A DNA stretch of 64,000 nt from Vulcanimicrobiota bacterium (GTDB lineage Bacteria; Vulcanimicrobiota; Vulcanimicrobiia; Vulcanimicrobiales; Vulcanimicrobiaceae), in assembly GCA_003151115.1 (NCBI GenBank), contig PLWS01000001.1, forward strand, positions 115,438 through 179,437, in the 5' to 3' direction. This document shows, piece after piece, positions 1 to 9,303 of this stretch. The translations under genes were made by a program, and so were the position numbers. Position 1 is the first letter of the stretch. The number at the start of each line of letters is the position of its first letter. The notes under the pieces are model-generated. The model saw only the letters and a program-made list of their open reading frames with translations. It was not told where the DNA came from and searched no databases.

Positions 1-2
1 GT

Positions 3-401
3 TCGGGATTGACGCGCGCAGGCGGAGCGGAAAACAAAACGATCCTGGCCGACGCGTTCGAAGCGTTCGTGGGCGCGCTGTACCGGCGTTACGGCGAAGT
101 CAAAGCGCGCCGCTTCGTTTTGGAGCAGCACATGGCGCTGGTCGATCTCTCCGACGAAGGCGTGACCGACCCGAAATCGCTGCTGCAGTCCCTCGCGCAG
201 CAGCGCTACCGCAAGCTGCCGGTCTATCGCGACCGATCGACGGGCACGCCGCAAGCGCCTCGTTTCGTCTCCGAGGTCGCGCTCGACGATAGGGTGCTGG
301 GTTCCGGGGCCGGAAGGTCGAAAAAAATAGCGCAGCTGCAGGCCGCTCATGAAGCTCTGCAGCTACTGCTCGCGCGGGCTCGTAGAGGCAAGAAGAAATA
401 A
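3..401 (+). CDS. rnc: Ribonuclease III, C-terminal part (cut by window start)
   Basis: Double-strand-specific endoribonuclease that processes rRNA precursors and structured mRNAs. The 5' part lies outside the window. What remains holds the end of the catalytic domain (LADAFEAFVGALYRRYG, with the metal-binding Asp and Glu of the family's second acidic cluster) and a complete dsRNA-binding domain, from DPKSLLQSLAQQ to the KIAQLQAAHEAL helix, ending in a basic tail. The stop TAA shares bases with the proposed smc start, so the two genes look translationally coupled. rnc-smc adjacency is known from Firmicutes and related lineages. Confidence 0.93.
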   Translation, partial: SGLTRAGGAENKTILADAFEAFVGALYRRYGEVKARRFVLEQHMALVDLSDEGVTDPKSLLQSLAQQRYRKLPVYRDRSTGTPQAPRFVSEVALDDRVLGSGAGRSKKIAQLQAAHEALQLLLARARRGKKK

Positions 402-3400
402 AACTCAAGAGCATAAAAACTTTCGGCTTTAAAACGTTCGCCGATCCCACAACGCTCGAATTCGGCGGCGGCATCACCGCCATCGTCGGCCCCAACGGTT
501 CCGGAAAATCCAATTTAATCGACGCCTTCCGCTGGGGGCTCGGCGAGCAGAGCAGCAAGAGCTTGCGCTCGGGCAAGATGGAAGACGTGATCTTCGCCGG
601 CAACGAGAAGCGCAAACCGCTGGGCTTGGCCGAAGTGACGATCACGTTCGACAACAGCGACGGCCGCCTGCCGATCGATTTCACCGAGGTCGAGATCGCC
701 CGCCGCGCGTACCGGGCCGGCGAGATCGAGTACTACATCAACCGCAATCAAGTGCGCTTGCGCGACGTGCACGATCTGCTGATGGGCACCGGACTGGGTC
801 CGGGAAGCTATTCGATCGTTTCGCAAGGGCAGATCGACGCGATTCTCACCAGCAAACCCAGCGACCGCCGCGCGCTCTTCGAAGAAACTGCCGGAATCGC
901 GAAGTTTCTGGCGCGCAAGAACGAGTCGCTGCGCAGACTCGAACAGACCGAACAAAATGCGATCCGCATTAACGACTTGATCGTTGAGCTGGAACGGCGC
1001 ATTCCGGAGCTCGATACGCAGGTGCGCCGCGCCAAGCGGTACCGCAAGCTCAGCGCGCGGGTACGCGATCTCGAAATTCTCTCATACATTCGCGCGAGCG
1101 TGTCGCGGCGCGGGGAACGCGAGCATCTCAAAGGCGAGCTCGAACGCAACGAAGAGCTGCGCGGCGCGGGCGCAGCCAAAGCGGCGTCGCTCGGCGCGCA
1201 ACTGGCCGAAGCCCGGACGGCGGCCTACCGTCAAGAACTGGCGCTCGAAGACTTGCGTACCAAAACGCAAACGGTGCGCGCCGATCTCTCGCGTTTGGAA
1301 GCGGAGTATGCGGCAGCGCAGGCGCGCCGCGAAGCGCTGCAAGCGCAAGACACGCAAACCTCCGAAGATGCGGCGCGCGTTCGCGAAGAACGCGAAGGCT
1401 TGGAAGCGAGCCTCGCGAGCCTGGATGCGCGGATCGGTCCGCTGCAGGCCGAGCTCGAAGCGGCGCGCGAGAGCGAACTCGCGGCGCAAACCACACTTTC
1501 GCAAGCGCGCGGCGAGTTGGACGAAATTTTCACGAAGCTGCGGGAAGTGGAAGCCGCGGCCTCGGCGAGCGCCGAACGCAAAGCCGAACGCCGGGCGCAA
1601 TACCAAAGCGCGCGCGCCGAAAGCGAACGGCTGGAAAACGAGCTGCGCGCGGCGCACGACGCTTCGGAGAAGCTACAGATCGCCGCCGGCGGAGCCACAC
1701 ACCGGTACGGCGAGCGCGAAGCGCAGCTCAACGCGCTCGAAACGAAACTGGTCGAAGCGCGGGGGCGGATCGAAAATGCCGAGCAGCTCGCCGCGGCCGC
1801 GCAAACCGACTTGACGCGCGCGCAGACCGAACACCGCGAGTACTCGAGCGAAGTCGCCGCGGCGCAATCGCGCCTGCATACGATCGAAGAGCTCGAAAAC
1901 GCGATGGAAGGACACGTCCCGGGAACGCGCGCCGTCGTCGAGGCGTGGCAGCGCGGCGAACTGCGCGGTATCGAAGGCGTCGTCAGCAACGTCATCGAGA
2001 TCGACGAGCGCTACGCGCGTGCGATGGACGTCGCGTTCGGAGCGCGGCTCTCCAACATCATCACGCAGACCTCCGAAGACGCCGAACGCGCGATCGATTT
2101 TCTCAACGTCAAAGAAGTCGGCCGCGCGACGTTCCTTCCGCTGGACACACTGCAGAACCGCACCGGCCGCGAAGTGGACGCGAGCTTACGCGGCGCCGCC
2201 GGCATTATCGGCTACGCGCACACGCTGGTCCGCACGGCGCCGAAGTACGAAAGCATCGTGCGTTTCCTGGTGGGAAGCGTGCTCGTGGTCGACACGCTGA
2301 AGACCGGAATCGATCTCGTGCGCAACCGCGGGTTCCGCGACACGATCGTCACGCTTTCGGGAGAACAGATCACCGGCGGCGGCGCGATTACCGGCGGCCG
2401 CTATAAGCGCGAGCGTTCCATTCTTTCGCGCCGCGCGCAGGCGCAGACGCTGCGCGAACGCCTGAGCGAAATGCGCGCGCATCTGCTCGAACTCGAAGCG
2501 CAGCTCGAGCGCACCGCCAACGAGTCGCTCAAAGCGATCGAGGGACGCGACACCACACGAGAGTTTTTTACCCGCACTGAGTTGTCGCTGGCCGAAGTGC
2601 GTGGCGAGATGGCGTCCGCGGCGGCGGAAGTCGAGCGCATGCAAAAAGAATTTGAAACCGCGCAGGCACGCATTGCGCAAATGCAGGCGGCCGCCGACGC
2701 CGCGCGCGCGCGCGAACGCGATTTCGAGAAAGCGCCCGAGGAAAGCGACGACGCCGAACGTGCACGCTTGGAAGCGCGGCTGCGCGAAGCGCGCGAGCGG
2801 ATAGCGAACGCAGAGGCGGCACAAGCTCGCGCGGCAGGCGCCGCCGGCGATCTGCGCGAGCGCCACGCAGCCCTCGGCGCGGAACGCGACGCGGCGAAGG
2901 CGCGCTTGGGCATCATCGATGCAAATGTCGAGCGCTCGCGGACGGCGCGCGATCAGATGCACGCGGATATCGCGGGCCTCAACGATCAAGTGCAAAGCGC
3001 CGCCACGACGCTGGAGACGTTGCGCGCCGCGGTCGGCGAAACCGACGCCGCCTTCGAAGGCGCGCGGCGCGAGCGCGAAACCCTGTCGGATCGCGTCACG
3101 CAGCTGGAATCCGACGTCCGCACGGCGGAGCTCGAAGAGCGCGACATCGCGGCCGGCGGCGAGCAGCACCGCATGCGCCTGGCGGAGATCGAAGCCGAGC
3201 TCGGCATGCTCGTCTCGCAGTTCGCGCAGAATCCGGCGACCGACGAAGAGTGCCGCGAAGTCGAAGAGCGCTACAAAGAAGAGCCCGACGAAGTCACGGT
3301 CGATCTTCCGCGCTTGCGTGAAGACTTGGCGCGCCTCTCCAACGTCAACCTCAACGCGGAAGCCGACCGCGAGGAGCTCGCGCAGCGCGAACAGTTCCTG

Positions 3401-3961
3401 CGTGCGCAAATGGACGACCTGGCAAAAGCGCGCGAAACGCTGCTGCAGTCGATCTCCGAGATCGAACAGCTCACGCAAGCCCAGTTCAACGAGACGTTCG
3501 AGCTGGTCGCAGCGGCATTCACCGAGATGTACGCGCGCCTGATCGGCGGCGGCGAAGCGCGCATGTGGCAGACCAACCCCGAGAATCTCTCGGAGACCGG
3601 GATCGAAATCTCCGTTCAGCCGCCGGGCAAGAAACTGATGCCGCTGGCCGCGCTTTCGGGCGGCGAACGCGCGTTGACGGCGGCGGCGCTGATCTTCGCG
3701 CTGATCAAAGTTCGTCCGTCGCCGTTCTATCTGCTCGACGAAGTCGACGCCGCACTGGACGACGCCAACGTCGAGCGCTTCTCGAAAATGGTGCGCGAAC
3801 TGGCAACCGAGTCGCAGATGGTCATCGTCACTCACAACAAGCAGACGATGGAACTCGCGGACCGCTTGTACGGCGTGACGATGCGCGAAGCGGGAATCAG
3901 CTCGATCGTCTCTGCGGAACTCCGCGAAGAGGAGCGGCCGGCGGAGGCCGCCATTGCCTGA
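398..3961 (+). CDS. smc: Chromosome segregation ATPase SMC, apparent ATA start
   Basis: Condensin subunit that organises and segregates the chromosome. From ATA at 398 it has 1187 residues, the usual SMC length: an N-terminal ABC head with Walker A GPNGSGKSN near residue 32, a long coiled coil, a hinge near residues 505-660, a second coiled coil, and the C-terminal LSGGERALTAAALIFAL signature followed by Walker B (FYLLDEVDAALDD). The first in-frame ATG is at 563, which would delete Walker A and cannot be the start. Between the last in-frame stop (383) and Walker A there is no ATG, GTG or TTG. ATA at 398 gives the canonical KLKSIKTFGFKTFAD opening and has an AGAGG site about 9 nt upstream. ATA is a rare start; an A/G error for ATG (which would turn the rnc stop into TGA) is the alternative. 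Confidence 0.93.
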   Translation: MKLKSIKTFGFKTFADPTTLEFGGGITAIVGPNGSGKSNLIDAFRWGLGEQSSKSLRSGKMEDVIFAGNEKRKPLGLAEVTITFDNSDGRLPIDFTEVEIARRAYRAGEIEYYINRNQVRLRDVHDLLMGTGLGPGSYSIVSQGQIDAILTSKPSDRRALFEETAGIAKFLARKNESLRRLEQTEQNAIRINDLIVELERRIPELDTQVRRAKRYRKLSARVRDLEILSYIRASVSRRGEREHLKGELERNEELRGAGAAKAASLGAQLAEARTAAYRQELALEDLRTKTQTVRADLSRLEAEYAAAQARREALQAQDTQTSEDAARVREEREGLEASLASLDARIGPLQAELEAARESELAAQTTLSQARGELDEIFTKLREVEAAASASAERKAERRAQYQSARAESERLENELRAAHDASEKLQIAAGGATHRYGEREAQLNALETKLVEARGRIENAEQLAAAAQTDLTRAQTEHREYSSEVAAAQSRLHTIEELENAMEGHVPGTRAVVEAWQRGELRGIEGVVSNVIEIDERYARAMDVAFGARLSNIITQTSEDAERAIDFLNVKEVGRATFLPLDTLQNRTGREVDASLRGAAGIIGYAHTLVRTAPKYESIVRFLVGSVLVVDTLKTGIDLVRNRGFRDTIVTLSGEQITGGGAITGGRYKRERSILSRRAQAQTLRERLSEMRAHLLELEAQLERTANESLKAIEGRDTTREFFTRTELSLAEVRGEMASAAAEVERMQKEFETAQARIAQMQAAADAARARERDFEKAPEESDDAERARLEARLREARERIANAEAAQARAAGAAGDLRERHAALGAERDAAKARLGIIDANVERSRTARDQMHADIAGLNDQVQSAATTLETLRAAVGETDAAFEGARRERETLSDRVTQLESDVRTAELEERDIAAGGEQHRMRLAEIEAELGMLVSQFAQNPATDEECREVEERYKEEPDEVTVDLPRLREDLARLSNVNLNAEADREELAQREQFLRAQMDDLAKARETLLQSISEIEQLTQAQFNETFELVAAAFTEMYARLIGGGEARMWQTNPENLSETGIEISVQPPGKKLMPLAALSGGERALTAAALIFALIKVRPSPFYLLDEVDAALDDANVERFSKMVRELATESQMVIVTHNKQTMELADRLYGVTMREAGISSIVSAELREEERPAEAAIA

Positions 3962-5468
3962 GGCCGCGCTCTTCTCGCTCTCCGAGCGAACCGGATCTGC
4001 CGATCTAGCGCGCGCGCTCGTTGAGCGCGGGCACGAAATCTACGCGACGGGCGGAACGCGCGACGCTCTTGCCGCCGCCGGCGTTGCCGCGCGCGACGTC
4101 GAGGAGATCACGGGCTTTCCGCCGCTTTTCGGCGGCCGCGTCAAGACACTGCATCCGAAGATCTTGGGCGCGATTCTTTTCGATCGCGACGACGAGGTAC
4201 ACCGCGCACAAGCCCGCAGGTATGCGATCCACGCGTTTTCGACGGTCGTGGTCAATCTCTACCCGCTGCCCGAGATCGACATCGGCGGCGTCGCGCTGCT
4301 GCGCGCGGCGGCCAAAAATTACGCGCACGTTAGCGTGCTCAGCGATCCGTCGCAGTATCCTGAATTCCTGAACGCGCTGCAAAACGGCGGCCCCGATGAA
4401 GTCGCGCGGAAACGGTGGGCGTTGCGGGCGTTCGAAGTTACCGCGGCGTACGACGCCGCGATCGCACGCCGCCTCGGCACGGAATCCGGAGCGGCGCCGG
4501 CGGAGTTGCCGGGCGCGCTGACCGTCGCGATGCCGCTGGCGCAACAATTGCGCTACGGTGAAAACCCGCAACTGCGCGCTGCATTTTATTTAGAGTCGTC
4601 GCGCGTTCCCGAGCAGCTGCACGGCAAAGCGCTCAGTTACAACAACTTGCTCGATCTGGACGCGACGCTGCGCCTGCTTTCTCGCGCGCCCCTGGGCGCG
4701 GAGTTCGGCTCGCAGCGCGAACGCTTCGCGCGCGCCGCAATCGTCAAGCACACGGTTCCGTGCGGCGTCGCGCAGCGTTCGACGGTCGAGGTGGCGGTAA
4801 GCGAAGCGCTGGCCGCCGATCCCGTTTCGGCCTACGGTGGAATTCTGGCGGCGGATCGCCCGATCGATGCGGCCGCCGCCAAGGCGATAGCGCCGTTCTT
4901 TCTCGAGATCGTGGCGGCGCCGGATTTCGCGCCCGGCGCGCTCGAGCTCCTTAAGAAGAAAAAGAACTTGCGGATCATGCGATACGCGCCTGACTTACCT
5001 GACGCATTGCAGCGCGGATTGCAGCTGCGCAGCGCGCTCGGCGGCGTGCTGGCGGAAGAGGAAGATCCCGCGTTCGCTCCCGAGTCTTGGAACGTGGTGA
5101 GCGCGCGTAGTCCGCTCGAACAGGAGTGGCACGACCTGGCGCTGGCGTGGGACGTCGTGCGCCACGTCAAGAGCAACGGCGTCGTGATCGTCAAGGACGG
5201 CGTCACGCGTGGAATCTGCGCGGGCCAAACCAATCGAGTGAGCGCCGTGCAGATCGCGGGAATGCGCGGCGGGGAGCTTGCGCACGGCGCGGCTTGTGCC
5301 AGCGACGGATTCTTTCCGTTCGCCGACGGTCTCGAGGCCGCGGCGAAGGCCGGCTGTTCGGCAGTTATCGCGCCGGGCGGTTCGATGCGCGACCCCGAAG
5401 TGATCGCGGCGGCCGATCGTCTCGGCGTCTCGCTCGTTTTTTCAAGCCATCGCTATTTTTTGCATTAG
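3954..5468 (+). CDS. purH: Bifunctional AICAR formyltransferase / IMP cyclohydrolase
   Basis: Catalyses the last two steps of purine synthesis, AICAR to FAICAR to IMP, in the cytoplasm. 504 residues, close to the family norm. The N-terminal MGS-like cyclohydrolase domain shows SLSERTG, YATGGT and RVKTLHPKILG; the transformylase domain shows LRYGENPQ, SYNNLLDLDA, IVKHTVPCG and the C-terminal IAPGGSMRDPEVI, SSHRYFLH. It starts with TTG at 3954, overlapping the smc end by 8 nt. No other purine gene is nearby, so it probably only shares the smc transcript. Confidence 0.95.
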   Translation: MPEAALFSLSERTGSADLARALVERGHEIYATGGTRDALAAAGVAARDVEEITGFPPLFGGRVKTLHPKILGAILFDRDDEVHRAQARRYAIHAFSTVVVNLYPLPEIDIGGVALLRAAAKNYAHVSVLSDPSQYPEFLNALQNGGPDEVARKRWALRAFEVTAAYDAAIARRLGTESGAAPAELPGALTVAMPLAQQLRYGENPQLRAAFYLESSRVPEQLHGKALSYNNLLDLDATLRLLSRAPLGAEFGSQRERFARAAIVKHTVPCGVAQRSTVEVAVSEALAADPVSAYGGILAADRPIDAAAAKAIAPFFLEIVAAPDFAPGALELLKKKKNLRIMRYAPDLPDALQRGLQLRSALGGVLAEEEDPAFAPESWNVVSARSPLEQEWHDLALAWDVVRHVKSNGVVIVKDGVTRGICAGQTNRVSAVQIAGMRGGELAHGAACASDGFFPFADGLEAAAKAGCSAVIAPGGSMRDPEVIAAADRLGVSLVFSSHRYFLH

Positions 5469-5477
5469 GAGAACTCT

Positions 5478-5870
5478 ATGGCGCGCTATCTGCACACCTC
5501 GATCTTCGTCAACGACATGAAGGAATCGATCGATTTTTACACCGAAAAACTTGGATTGAAGCTGCTTGAGGGTCCGCTCCATTATCCAGGCAACGCGGAT
5601 ATGGCGTTCGTCGGCAACGACTGGAACGCGTACATCGAGCTGGTTTACGACCTCGAAGAGCACCCGCCTTACGAGGTCGGCAACCGCTACGAACATCTGG
5701 CGCTCGAGATCGACGGAAAGCTTGAGCCGTTCATCGCGCAGTTGCGAGCGCAAGGCGTAAAAATTATCAAAGACGTGAAGAAAGCGCCGAGCGGCGCGGG
5801 CGCGCTCGCGTTCGTAGAAGATCCCAACGGCATTCCCGTCGAGCTGCTCGAAGCGCGCGTTCGCACTTAG
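5478..5870 (+). CDS. VOC-family protein, lactoylglutathione lyase (glyoxalase I)-like
   Basis: 130-residue vicinal-oxygen-chelate protein made of two beta-alpha-beta-beta-beta modules. Family features seen: the opening LHTSIFVNDMKESIDFYTEKLGLK, the central YEHLALEID and the closing FVEDPNGIPVELLE, with His and Glu residues where metal ligands usually sit. Glyoxalase I (methylglyoxal detoxification) is the closest named activity, but VOC proteins vary widely and the substrate is not proven. Strong Shine-Dalgarno AGGAG lies 7 nt before ATG, 9 nt after purH. Its stop overlaps the stop of the convergent next gene by three bases. Confidence 0.8.
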   Translation: MARYLHTSIFVNDMKESIDFYTEKLGLKLLEGPLHYPGNADMAFVGNDWNAYIELVYDLEEHPPYEVGNRYEHLALEIDGKLEPFIAQLRAQGVKIIKDVKKAPSGAGALAFVEDPNGIPVELLEARVRT

Positions 5871-6955
5871 CGGTAGACGAACGGATCGGCGGGCGCCGCA
5901 ACGGCTTCGATAGTCGCGGCGCGCAGACGTAATTCTCCACCCTGAAGCACGAGGGTGCCGCGCGCGTGCGCCCAGCCCGTACGAGGCGCGGCCGATTCCA
6001 AACGAACCACAATCGGCGCAGCATCGGCGCGGCAACACGATATCGCGTAACGGACGAGCGCCGTCTTTTTTCCCGATCTGACCACTGCGCCGGTGAAGTC
6101 GATCGGCTCGCCGGGAGATGCGTCGGCGAGCGTGGTTTGCGTGGCATGATACGTGGGCGCCGGAGCGCCCAGCACGCAGCCTGCCAGCATGATAACCGGT
6201 CCGATTCGCAGCGCCGGCGTCGCGTGCGAGCGGTAACGGTGCGCCAAGTACACGAACGCGATCGCGCAGATCCAAAGGGCGGGCGTGAAGCGCGGATTGA
6301 CCAGCGATCCTCCGCCGCGAATCGCGGTGAGCGCGCACGCTGCAAACGCGAGCGCGTAAGCGATGCCGTCGTGACCGGCATGGCGCTGTGGTGCGCGCGA
6401 CCAAGCACGCAGATCGAAGATGCCCGCGACGCAGAGAAATCCGGCCGCGGCGGCTGGCGCGATTCCGCGCGCGATTGTGGCGAGGCCGACCGTACCGAGC
6501 GCGCAGGGCGAGGTGACAAAAGCCGTCAGTGCCGCAATGGTTGCGACGATAAAAACGGGAGCGTGCGTTCCCGCGATCGCGGGCAGCAGTGGAAGCAGCG
6601 CCGCTCCTCCGATCGCGAACGGGACGATCGCGCGAACCGCGCCCAGAACCGAATCGTCATGCCGTTCGCAGCTGCTCTTTCGGGTAAGCTTCGCGATCGC
6701 GATCGCCCCGCCCAGTCGCGCGGCGGCAACTAGTGGGCCGAAGACGATCCACGCGGCGGCAAATGCCGGCAGCGAGCGCGCCGAAGGTCCCGCGCCGCAG
6801 CCGCAGCCGAGATAGGGAACGATCCGCCGTCCGAAGCGCACCGGGATTTTCGCGCAGATCGCTCCGGCGAGAATAAACGGCACGCTTTCCAGCAGGATCG
6901 CGGCGGCGTTGACGACGATCGCGCTGACCACGATCTCTTCAATCACGTCGGGCAC
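5867..6955 (-). CDS. Predicted permease fused to a YcgQ-like (TIGR03943) C-terminal domain
   Basis: 362-residue membrane protein. The first roughly 170 residues look like a YcgR/YraQ-type (DUF318) permease: hydrophobic helices around LLESVPFILAGAICAKIP, then the GCGCGAGPSARSLPAF turn and further helices. Two helices near residues 205-260 lead to a soluble C-terminal domain with FTGAVVRS, the RYAISCCRADAAPIVV box and the terminal PADPFVYR, which match my memory of the YcgQ family (ISCC-ADA box, P-DP-VY end). In other bacteria YcgR and YcgQ are usually neighbouring genes; here they appear in one chain. Substrate unknown, possibly a metal ion. Divergent from hisS with a 51-nt spacer. Confidence 0.65.
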   Translation of the reverse strand: MPDVIEEIVVSAIVVNAAAILLESVPFILAGAICAKIPVRFGRRIVPYLGCGCGAGPSARSLPAFAAAWIVFGPLVAAARLGGAIAIAKLTRKSSCERHDDSVLGAVRAIVPFAIGGAALLPLLPAIAGTHAPVFIVATIAALTAFVTSPCALGTVGLATIARGIAPAAAAGFLCVAGIFDLRAWSRAPQRHAGHDGIAYALAFAACALTAIRGGGSLVNPRFTPALWICAIAFVYLAHRYRSHATPALRIGPVIMLAGCVLGAPAPTYHATQTTLADASPGEPIDFTGAVVRSGKKTALVRYAISCCRADAAPIVVRLESAAPRTGWAHARGTLVLQGGELRLRAATIEAVAAPADPFVYR

Positions 6956-7006
6956 GGCGGAACGCTAGGGGCAGGTCCGGCCCGAGCGCCTTTTAAAGAC
7001 TGCGCC

Positions 7007-8275
7007 ATGCCCTCGAAGCTCGCGGCGCCGCGCGGCACGCAAGATTTTTTTCCGCCGCAGTCCGGCCGCTGGCAAGAGCTCGAAGCGCGCATTCATTCGT
7101 TGGCGCGGCGCTACGGCTACGGCGAGATACGAACGCCGATCTTTGAATCGACCGAGCTCTTCGTGCGCGGCGTCGGCGAGACGAGCGACATCGTCGAAAA
7201 AGAGATGTACACGTTCGACGATAAGGGCGGCCGCAGCATGACGCTGCGCCCGGAGTGGACGGCGCCCGTCGTGCGCGCCGCGCTCCAGCACGGCCTCTTC
7301 GCGCAAGGTCCGCAGCGGCTGTACTATGTCGGCCCCATCTTCCGTTACGAACGCCCGCAAGCGGGACGTTACCGGCAGTCGCATCAGTTCGGCATCGAGT
7401 GCGCCGGCTACGCGCAGCCAGAAGCCGACGCGGAAGTGATCGCGCTCGCGTGGGACCTGCTGCAAGCATACGCAATCGCCGGCGTGACGCTGAAGCTGAA
7501 TTCGATCGGCGACGAAAACTGCCGTCCGAAGTATCGCGACGCTTTGCGCGCGCATTTCTTCCCGCACCTCCAGTCGCTCAGCGCGGACTCGCAGCGCAGG
7601 CTCGAGCGCAATCCGCTGCGCCTTCTGGACAGCAAAGCTCCGGAGGATCGCGAGCTCATCGAGAGCGCGCCTGCGCTCGAGGATTTCTTGTGCGCGGAAT
7701 GCCGCGCGCACTTCGACGGCGTCAAGCGCGCGCTCGAAGCAGCCGGCGTACCATACACGGTCGATCCGCACATCGTGCGCGGTTTGGATTACTATACCCG
7801 CACGGTTTTTGAATTCGTATCCGACTCGCTCGGCGCGCAGAACACGATCTGCGCGGGCGGACGGTACGATGGACTCGTGAGCTCGCTCGGCGGACCGGAT
7901 ACGCCGGCCGTCGGCTTTGCGCTCGGACTCGAGCGTTTCTTGTGGGCGGTCGAATCGGCCGGCACGAGCGAGGAGGCGCGCCGCGAAGGTGTGCAGGCGA
8001 TCGCGATCGGGGAGAAGGCGCTGCAAGCATTGCTGCCGCTGGTCGCGGCGCTCCGGCGCGCGAGCGGCTGGCCGATCTTTATCGATTACGGCGATCGGAA
8101 ACTGCTCGCGCAGCTGAAGATCGCCGACCGCAACAACGCGCGTTACGCGCTCATCCTGGGCGAGCAAGAGTTGACCGAGGGACGGATCGTTTTGCGCGAC
8201 TTGGTGACGCGCACGGACCGGCCCCTGCCCTTCGGAAAAGATACTCTTGAGGCCCTCGGTGAAATGAGGGAGTGA
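7007..8275 (+). CDS. hisS: Histidine-tRNA ligase
   Basis: Class II synthetase charging tRNA-His. 422 residues, normal length. Visible motifs: [12 protein letters not shown] opening, motif 1 around [25 protein letters not shown], motif 2 [20 protein letters not shown], histidine-binding box [12 protein letters not shown] and AGGRYDGLV, motif 3 [10 protein letters not shown], then an anticodon-binding domain (residues about 325-422). ATG at 7007. Its stop overlaps the accB start as TGATG. Confidence 0.96.
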   Translation: MPSKLAAPRGTQDFFPPQSGRWQELEARIHSLARRYGYGEIRTPIFESTELFVRGVGETSDIVEKEMYTFDDKGGRSMTLRPEWTAPVVRAALQHGLFAQGPQRLYYVGPIFRYERPQAGRYRQSHQFGIECAGYAQPEADAEVIALAWDLLQAYAIAGVTLKLNSIGDENCRPKYRDALRAHFFPHLQSLSADSQRRLERNPLRLLDSKAPEDRELIESAPALEDFLCAECRAHFDGVKRALEAAGVPYTVDPHIVRGLDYYTRTVFEFVSDSLGAQNTICAGGRYDGLVSSLGGPDTPAVGFALGLERFLWAVESAGTSEEARREGVQAIAIGEKALQALLPLVAALRRASGWPIFIDYGDRKLLAQLKIADRNNARYALILGEQELTEGRIVLRDLVTRTDRPLPFGKDTLEALGEMRE

Positions 8276-8712
8276 TGGACGAGCAGCAGACCCTCAAAGA
8301 ACTGCTCGAGATCATGCACGAAAACGATCTCGACGCGCTCAAGGTCAAGGTGGGGGACGCCATTTTCGAATTGGTCCGGCGCGAGCCCGGCGGCCCGGTC
8401 ATGGCCGTTCCCGCGGCCGCACCGGCAGGAGCCGCGCCCGCAGCCGCCTCATCGGCGCCGGCCGCATCCGCCAACGTCAAAAAAGTGACGGCGCCCCTGG
8501 TTGGAGTCTTTTACCGCTCGGCCGCTCCCGATGCCGAAGCTTTCGTCAAGGAGGGCGACCGCGTCGAAGCCGGCCAGGTGCTCTGCATTCTCGAAGCGAT
8601 GAAGCTGTTCAACGAGATCACGAGCGATTATTCCGGCATCGTCACGCGCATCGTTCCGGAAAACGGCGAGCTCGTTTCGCTCGGCCAGGAACTCTTTTGG
8701 ATCGAACCATAG
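8275..8712 (+). CDS. accB: Biotin carboxyl carrier protein of acetyl-CoA carboxylase
   Basis: Carries the biotin that shuttles CO2 to acetyl-CoA in fatty acid synthesis. 145 residues: N-terminal helical part, an Ala/Pro-rich flexible linker (residues about 42-65), and a C-terminal biotinyl domain with the [12 protein letters not shown] biotinylation motif, whose Lys is modified. ATG at 8275 is preferred over GTG at 8272, because the GAGGG ribosome site lies too close to the GTG. accC, usually next to accB, does not follow; an LPS operon does. Confidence 0.93.
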   Translation: MDEQQTLKELLEIMHENDLDALKVKVGDAIFELVRREPGGPVMAVPAAAPAGAAPAAASSAPAASANVKKVTAPLVGVFYRSAAPDAEAFVKEGDRVEAGQVLCILEAMKLFNEITSDYSGIVTRIVPENGELVSLGQELFWIEP

Positions 8713-9290
8713 ACGTCCGCGCGCGGCGCGGTTTCGACGAGCTCATCGCAGACCGGCGCGGAATCTTCGATGCGCCGCACTATCGCGAACAAGTTGAAGC
8801 CATTGCCGATGCGATCGTGAAAGCGCTGCGCCGCGGCAACAAAGTCTTGTGGATGGGAAACGGCGGCAGCGCGGCGGAAGCGCAGCACATGGCCGCCGAA
8901 CTCAGCGGACGTTTTCTGCGCGAGCGGCCCGGACTGTATAGTGAAGCGCTGAGCGTGAACACGTCGGCGCTGACCGCGATCGGCAACGACTTCGGTTACG
9001 ATTACGTTTTCGCGCGCCAAATCGAGGCGTTCGTCCAGGCCGGCGACGTGGTCATCGGCATGACAACGAGCGGCAGTTCCAAAAATGTCGTGCTGGCGCT
9101 CGAAGAAGCCAAACGCCGCCAGGCCGTAACCGTCGCTTTCACCGGCAACGGCGGCGGCGACGCCGGCCGCACTGCCGACTTAATGCTGCTGGGTCCCGAC
9201 GGATACTCCGCGATCGTGCAAGAGGTCCATCAAACGATGGCGCACATCGTCTGCGATCTCGTCGAACAGCGCATGATCTTCGAGTTTTGA
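8697..9290 (+). CDS. gmhA: Sedoheptulose 7-phosphate isomerase
   Basis: First enzyme of ADP-heptose synthesis, converting sedoheptulose 7-phosphate to D-glycero-D-manno-heptose 7-phosphate. 197 residues; one SIS domain with [20 protein letters not shown], the family's [11 protein letters not shown] segment, the [10 protein letters not shown] phosphate loop and a C-terminal helix with VHQTMAHI. The start is TTG at 8697, inside the last codons of accB (16-nt overlap); no better start lies downstream before the first conserved helix. First gene of the heptose/LPS core block. Confidence 0.93.
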   Translation: MDRTIDVRARRGFDELIADRRGIFDAPHYREQVEAIADAIVKALRRGNKVLWMGNGGSAAEAQHMAAELSGRFLRERPGLYSEALSVNTSALTAIGNDFGYDYVFARQIEAFVQAGDVVIGMTTSGSSKNVVLALEEAKRRQAVTVAFTGNGGGDAGRTADLMLLGPDGYSAIVQEVHQTMAHIVCDLVEQRMIFEF

Positions 9291-9303
9291 GCTTCCTTAT
9301 AAT

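Noticed and set aside
2186-3835. 549-codon minus-strand frame inside smc
   Set aside because: Shadow of the Arg/Ala/Glu coiled-coil coding sequence; no start context, and smc is certain on the other strand.
9298-9303. TATAAT just before hldA as a firm promoter
   Set aside because: It touches the start codon and has no -35 at proper distance; the transcript would begin inside the gene. Kept only as a remark in the hldA entry.
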